This document shows, one piece after another, positions 60,101 through 64,000 of a stretch of 64,000 bases of DNA. This DNA comes from Trifolium pratense (taxonomy: Eukaryota > Streptophyta > Magnoliopsida > Fabales > Fabaceae). Numbering within the stretch: position 1 is the stretch's first letter; every line of letters begins with the position of its first letter. The position numbers and the translations under genes were made by a program. The notes under the pieces are model-generated. The model did no database searches, was not told the origin of the DNA, and was given only the letters and a program-made list of their open reading frames with translations. The stretch is from NCBI RefSeq assembly GCF_020283565.1, contig NC_060059.1:7013501-7077500 (forward strand), read 5' to 3'.

Positions 60101-63100
60101 TTTTCAACAAAAAAATCTTTTTTTTTTTATCTTACTTGTGTTTGTTTCAGATTTTTTCAAAAATGATTTTAGTAAAAAAAAATCATTTTTTTTTCATCAA
60201 AATGAGAATCTATTTTCAATAGCTTTTATCAAAATCCATTTTTTTATCACTCATCATCCCTCACCATCTTAAAAAAATAGATTTTTATGATTGTAAACAA
60301 ACGGCAAATAGCTTTAGATTTTCTTCAAAATCTCTAAATAAAATCTCTAGATTTTTTTTAAAAAAATCAATTTTTTTTAAAGCTGAAACAAACAGGCCCA
60401 TTATCATACTACTAGTATTCAAACTTCAAACCTCTAGGAGGGGGTCATAATAGCGTTTAGTTACGTAAGGCATCTCTCCAATAAAGGACCCAACCACTAA
60501 TTACACATTAAATTGGATATTGTACAACTATGTATCAGTATAATAACCAAATGGATAGATCTAATACCTGTTACTATGCACAAATGTGGACACTTTGTGC
60601 ACGCGCCAATGAAACGAACAACATTTTTATGACGCACCTGTCTGCATTCAGAAATACAAAAGTCAAATTGTCAAAAGATGTGGTAGTGGTTGAAAGCAGC
60701 AGTAGTAGTGGAATAGTTAGATGAACTATTCAATTAAATGAGGCATTGTTGGAAAAGGTTAATAAACACTGTCTTGATATTCTAAAGTGATAATTAATTT
60801 GAGACAGGAAAGTATTGTAAATAAGACACTAATAATGACACGGAGATAGAAGCAGATAGAGGGATCGCAACACAGAACACATCAAGGAGTAACTAAAGTT
60901 TCTAATAGACTGACATCCAACCCTTGAAGGATTAACCAAGTGAATACTTGTAAGCAAGTGGCTAACTGAGCAGTTTATTGGAATGATTTACACTTGATAA
61001 AAAGTACAAGTTACTAGTGTACCAGAAAAGAGCAAGGTCTATTTTCTTTCCTTGAAAAAATTAAGACTGATTGTTTTGTAGCATGCCAAACCACTTAAGA
61101 CTTGGTGATATTTGTACAACTAATATTTGACAACTTCTGGGACAACTTTTTTGTTTCTTCTTCTTATGAGACAAAAACAATAAAGTGAGAGGAAGAAGAG
61201 AGAGAGCAAGAAAATTATGAGAGTATGAGAGAGTTGTCCAAAAGTTGTCCCAATTTGGTTGTACAGATATCATTTCTCTTTAAATATGTAGTTGTTTGAA
61301 TATAAGAAAATATCTTATCATATCTTGATATTATGCTAGAATATCTAGAATGTAAGAGTATTCCTGAAGAAAAGAGAAAATATTTGAGTTTAAAAAAATT
61401 ATACTGTACAACAAACAAGAACAGATATTTAATAAATTTTCAGCAAAGTAATCTATAAGAAAAACAGATTATGCAATATGCAAGATTGTCATAATTCTTG
61501 AACCAAGATCAGCAGAATACTGACCTTAAAATTGCTACTTCTTGAGTAAACTCATCTTCTAAGGCATCATTCAGTTGCTCAGATTTCAGCACCTTAACAG
61601 CAACATCTTCACCAAGATAAACTCCATGATACCTGTCCGAAACATAAAATGACTTAGAAGCACAAGAATATAAATATTATGATATAGAGCAGAATAGAAA
61701 GAAAAGTTAAAAAAATTATAGAAAAAATAATGGCAAAACAACCCAACTTACAAATCTCCACAGGATCCAGATGCTATTTTTTCTCCTATCTTTAACGATC
61801 TCCTGTCTATTTCCCAGTCTCCGGATTTTCCTTCTGCTGCTAAGGCTTTTGCCACAGCTGAATGAGAATTTGAAGAATGAGACCACGACCCCTAGAGAAA
61901 GGAAGAATATTGATTACAATATTACAGGCTTCGGTTACATGCTTAGCAAGAGTATTACTGAATCCCAAATATTAGGATAAAATAAAAAATACCGCTTTAA
62001 ACTTTGGCTAATGTGTGTTGTGTGATTTTCCTAATTTTTCAATAAAGTAATATACTGTGTAATTTTCCTAATTTTTCAATAAAGTAATATACTGTGTAAT
62101 TTTCCAGTGTTGAGAAAGAGGGAAAACGATAAAGACAATCGGAAAATACATTACATCTGCAAATTGATCATTTCAAAATATTCTCCACTTTAAAACGACA
62201 ATCTATCACAGTATGTTTAATGATTAAACTTTAATCCTCCCATGAAATATTGGATTTGAGGCAACAGCAAAGCAAATTAATTATTCACAAATAAGTGTCA
62301 TCTAAGTAGCATCTCCAAATCTAAGATCCTAAAGTAACTATTTATGTTTTATGAACTCGCGTGAAATAACTATGCCATATGAACTCACAAGTAGTTGATG
62401 CCATGGCTCGATTTTCTGCTTCTGCACTTGACCTTGCAACTTCACTTTGTTTCTTAGCATGGTAAAATTTGGGCTCATGACCAAACTCATCCCTACAAAA
62501 CTCCTTATAAGGCGAGGTCTGTCAAGCCTTATAAGCACTACTTAGACCATATTTCTGGTCGATGTAGGACTCTCAGCACGTCCCTTTACGCCTATGAGTT
62601 GTGACAGTGAATCGCTCGACCCAGACAAGCAACGGGGTTCAAGCCCCTATGATGGATTTGACAGGGTGAACACTAGGAAGCATGGGGTGGGGACACAGAA
62701 AATCATTATCAAAGAAATACTTGGTACGGTGGGCTTGAAATGGAGGTTTGAGCGTCCTCTTGCTGGGCATGAGGAACTAATCTTTCGCGATCTCGACACA
62801 CACTCTTACGCACAAGATTGGACATCTAGAGCGTAAACAAATTGCAGGTGAAATAACATAAATCATGGGTCAATAAAAAAATTTAGGATAGACTCTGATA
62901 CCATGTTGAGAATGAAAGAACATGTGCCTTACACATCAAAACTATATCATATTTTTGTAGGGTTGAGTTAGGCCCAACCCAAAATTCTAAAATGGTATCA
63001 GAACCTTGGTTCAAACTTCAAAGGTCGTTGAGCAACTTGCTATTAGGTTTCCGCTATCGAGCCACAGCCACCCACCATTTATATTCACGCACAAAGCCCA

Positions 63101-63242
63101 ATATTGTTGGGTATGTGTTAAGACTTAAGAGTTTCACATTGGATGAGAGATGGCCTGAACATGGGTTTATAAGTGAGTGCAAATCTCATTCACCTTACAA
63201 GCCGATTGTAGGGTTGAGTTAGGCCCAACCCAAAATTCTAAG

Positions 63243-63287
<45 letters not shown>

Positions 63288-64000
63288 GGATTATAAAATC
63301 ATATTAAAAAAAATACAAATATTATTGTTACCCTATTAGTAAAGACTATTTTGGGACATTAATATCAATAGTAATATTAATGGGACATTGATATCAATAG
63401 TAATATTAATTATATGTAACACTCCTGTGTGGCTTGACAAGTTGTGTTATTCCTTATGGATGTATTTTATTTTTGGGGATTGAACACTGGCAGCATTTTT
63501 ACACGGTGGCAGGAAGGAGTGTAAGATCTGTCGGTAATGCTTGTGCAGGTTCCTATTCTGCATAAGCCATGAGAAAATGCAATACCTTTTAAAAGCTACA
63601 ATTTAACTACTTTCCAGGATTTGTTAAGTTTGTTATAAGTGATCTATTTCTCTATATCCAGTTTTAAAATCCCAAATACTTTTCCTCCCCTAGGATCCTA
63701 TAGTCATGACTCATGAGCCATGTCCAAGGAAATTGTGAAGTTGTTAATTTTTAAAAGTTCATTAGAGGAAATACAAGCCGATGAACATCAAGAATCATTA
63801 GTTTATCCATTCTTGACAAAGATATAATTCAACATCTCAACCAAAACAGACATAAGATTTTGTATATACAAAGTCAAGAGACAAAATGCACCTCACTCCT
63901 TGCTACAGCTTTTTCCATAGCAGCATACAAACCTTCGGTTTCCTGAACACAAGATTGCAAAGTCAGCAACAATGGGACTCCACACAGATCCCTGACATGA
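57145..64000 (-). CDS. Raf-like protein kinase (STY8/17/46-type), 5' end outside window
   Basis: Ten exons on the minus strand, all phase-consistent: 63942-63892, 61891-61752, 61632-61525, 60641-60568, 59633-59458, 59292-59197, 58472-58392, 58293-58243, 57603-57463, 57255-57145, giving 342 visible residues. The first visible exon ([17 protein letters not shown]) is the linker that follows the ACT domain in STY8/17/46 kinases. Then come the Gly-rich loop [19 protein letters not shown] (ATP lysine), [12 protein letters not shown] (catalytic loop), VADFGVAR, and [11 protein letters not shown], the Raf-like MAPKKK signature. All catalytic residues are present. Arabidopsis members phosphorylate chloroplast transit peptides; that role is only suggested here by family. 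The last exon is tentative: if the 57463 splice is not used, the frame ends at 57388 instead. Introns hold many MITEs and TRIM-like pieces. Confidence 0.9.
57717..57952. mobile_element. Stowaway-like MITE in kinase intron, 236 bp
   Basis: Left end CTCCCTCCGTCCCACAAAAT pairs with right end atattttgggacggag. TA duplications at 57715-57716 and 57953-57954. Confidence 0.85.
58691..58826. mobile_element. MITE in kinase intron, about 136 bp
   Basis: ccctaagggcacattttaag at the left pairs with cttaacacgtgtccttagac at the right. Inner words (tagaaat / atttcta, aatattgt / caatat) also oppose. Exact ends are uncertain. Confidence 0.6.
60082..60399. mobile_element. PIF/Tourist-like MITE in kinase intron, 318 bp
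   Basis: GGGCCTATTTGTTTCAG pairs with CTGAAACAAACAGGCCC at the right end. A 3-bp att flanks both ends. The body repeats ttgtttcagattttt-type words. Also, a 20-bp segment, attatcatactactagtatt, sits at 60003-60022 and again at 60400-60419, touching the right end. Confidence 0.8.
61102..61277. mobile_element. MITE in kinase intron, about 176 bp
   Basis: The left words ttggtgatatttgtacaac and gacaacttctgggacaac pair with right words gttgtcc...gttgtccc and gttgtacagatatcat. The centre is purine-rich (gagaggaagaagagagagag). The ends are not exact to the base. Confidence 0.6.
62021..62106. repeat. 37-bp tandem repeat in kinase intron, 2.3 copies
   Basis: Units start tgt(g/a)attttcctaattttt at 62021, 62058 and 62095; the third is partial. 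Confidence 0.9.
62455..62578 (-). mobile_element. TRIM/LTR-like terminal repeat, minus strand
   Basis: The minus strand reads tcctacatcgaccagaaata, then gtgcttataaggcttgacag, then gttttgtagggatgagtttg. This is the same word order as at 16740 and 63105. It lies in the 3'-LTR position relative to the minus-strand primer-binding site at 62891-62903. Confidence 0.5.
62891..63244. mobile_element. TRIM-like element with two divergent primer-binding sites
   Basis: An LTR-like block at 62904-62990 (TGTTGAGAATG ... gcccaacccaaaattctaa) has tggtatcagaac (63-bp scale PBS, tRNA-Met type) just right of it at 62993-63004. The reverse complement, gactctgatacca, lies just left of it at 62891-62903. A second block at 63105-63244 (TGTTGGG...gggttgagttaggcccaacc) ends the plus-oriented unit, which has only about 110 bp inside. 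Size and lack of coding sequence fit TRIM elements. Confidence 0.55.
63243..63288. repeat. (AC)n(AT)n compound microsatellite
   Basis: AC repeats followed directly by AT repeats, at the end of the TRIM-like element. Confidence 0.95.

Noticed and set aside
62594..62836. Open frame of 80 codons starting [15 protein letters not shown]
   Set aside because: It lies within the presumed interior of a TRIM-like element in a kinase intron and has no recognisable domain.

Overview
The window is nuclear DNA of a flowering plant. It is AT-rich, has GT-AG introns, and is dominated by MITEs, tRNA-derived SINEs, LINE remnants and Ty1/copia pieces. Several repeat styles (fold-back elements rich in 'gaccccccaagtttcac'-type sub-repeats, the SINE families) and the gene types suggest a legume, perhaps a Medicago/clover/pea relative. 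That assignment is inference.

Four host genes can be supported. (1) 768-4594 (+) is an 11-exon gene for the 26S proteasome base subunit RPN2/PSMD1. It is cut short at the C-terminus and has a small internal loss. (2) 15384-20091 (+) is a 6-exon gene for a single-RRM protein of the nuclear-speckle RNA-binding (NSR/RBP1-like) type. (3) 41978-43870 (+) is a single-exon extensin with SPPPP/YKY repeats and His-Pro runs. (4) 57145 to beyond the right edge (-) is a Raf-like (STY8/17/46-type) protein kinase. Its whole catalytic domain is present in ten visible exons, and its N-terminus lies outside the window.

The rest is mobile DNA. A full-length Ty1/copia element (5498-10033) has apparently identical 184-bp LTRs and a 5-bp target duplication, so it is young. 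Its gag and pol are nevertheless separated by a frameshift and an in-frame stop in the zinc knuckle. Behind it lies a degenerate minus-strand LTR element (about 10.8-13.6 kb) with 59-bp and 48-bp tandem repeats. From 20 to 57 kb there are no host genes except the extensin. I could delimit many elements by terminal inverted repeats and target duplications: hAT-like (24745, 31677, 45013), Mutator-like (44537), Stowaway-like (19406, 48266, 51128, 55384, 57717), fold-back (22452, 28678), SINEs (14578, 30978, 45850, 50073, 54826, 55131), LINE fragments (26495, 35275), a poly(A)-tailed insertion with an 18-bp target duplication (33617), and a probable solo LTR (52303).

The four genes are unrelated in function and each has its own promoter, so there is no operon-like logic. 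I found no CRISPR array, tRNA or rRNA gene and no clearly new multi-gene system. The most noteworthy points are the truncated RPN2, the young but broken copia element, a central LTR flanked by two outward-facing primer-binding sites in the kinase intron, and MITE-like elements flanked by unusually long direct repeats. All exon boundaries were placed by eye from reading frame and splice sites and are not confirmed by transcripts.
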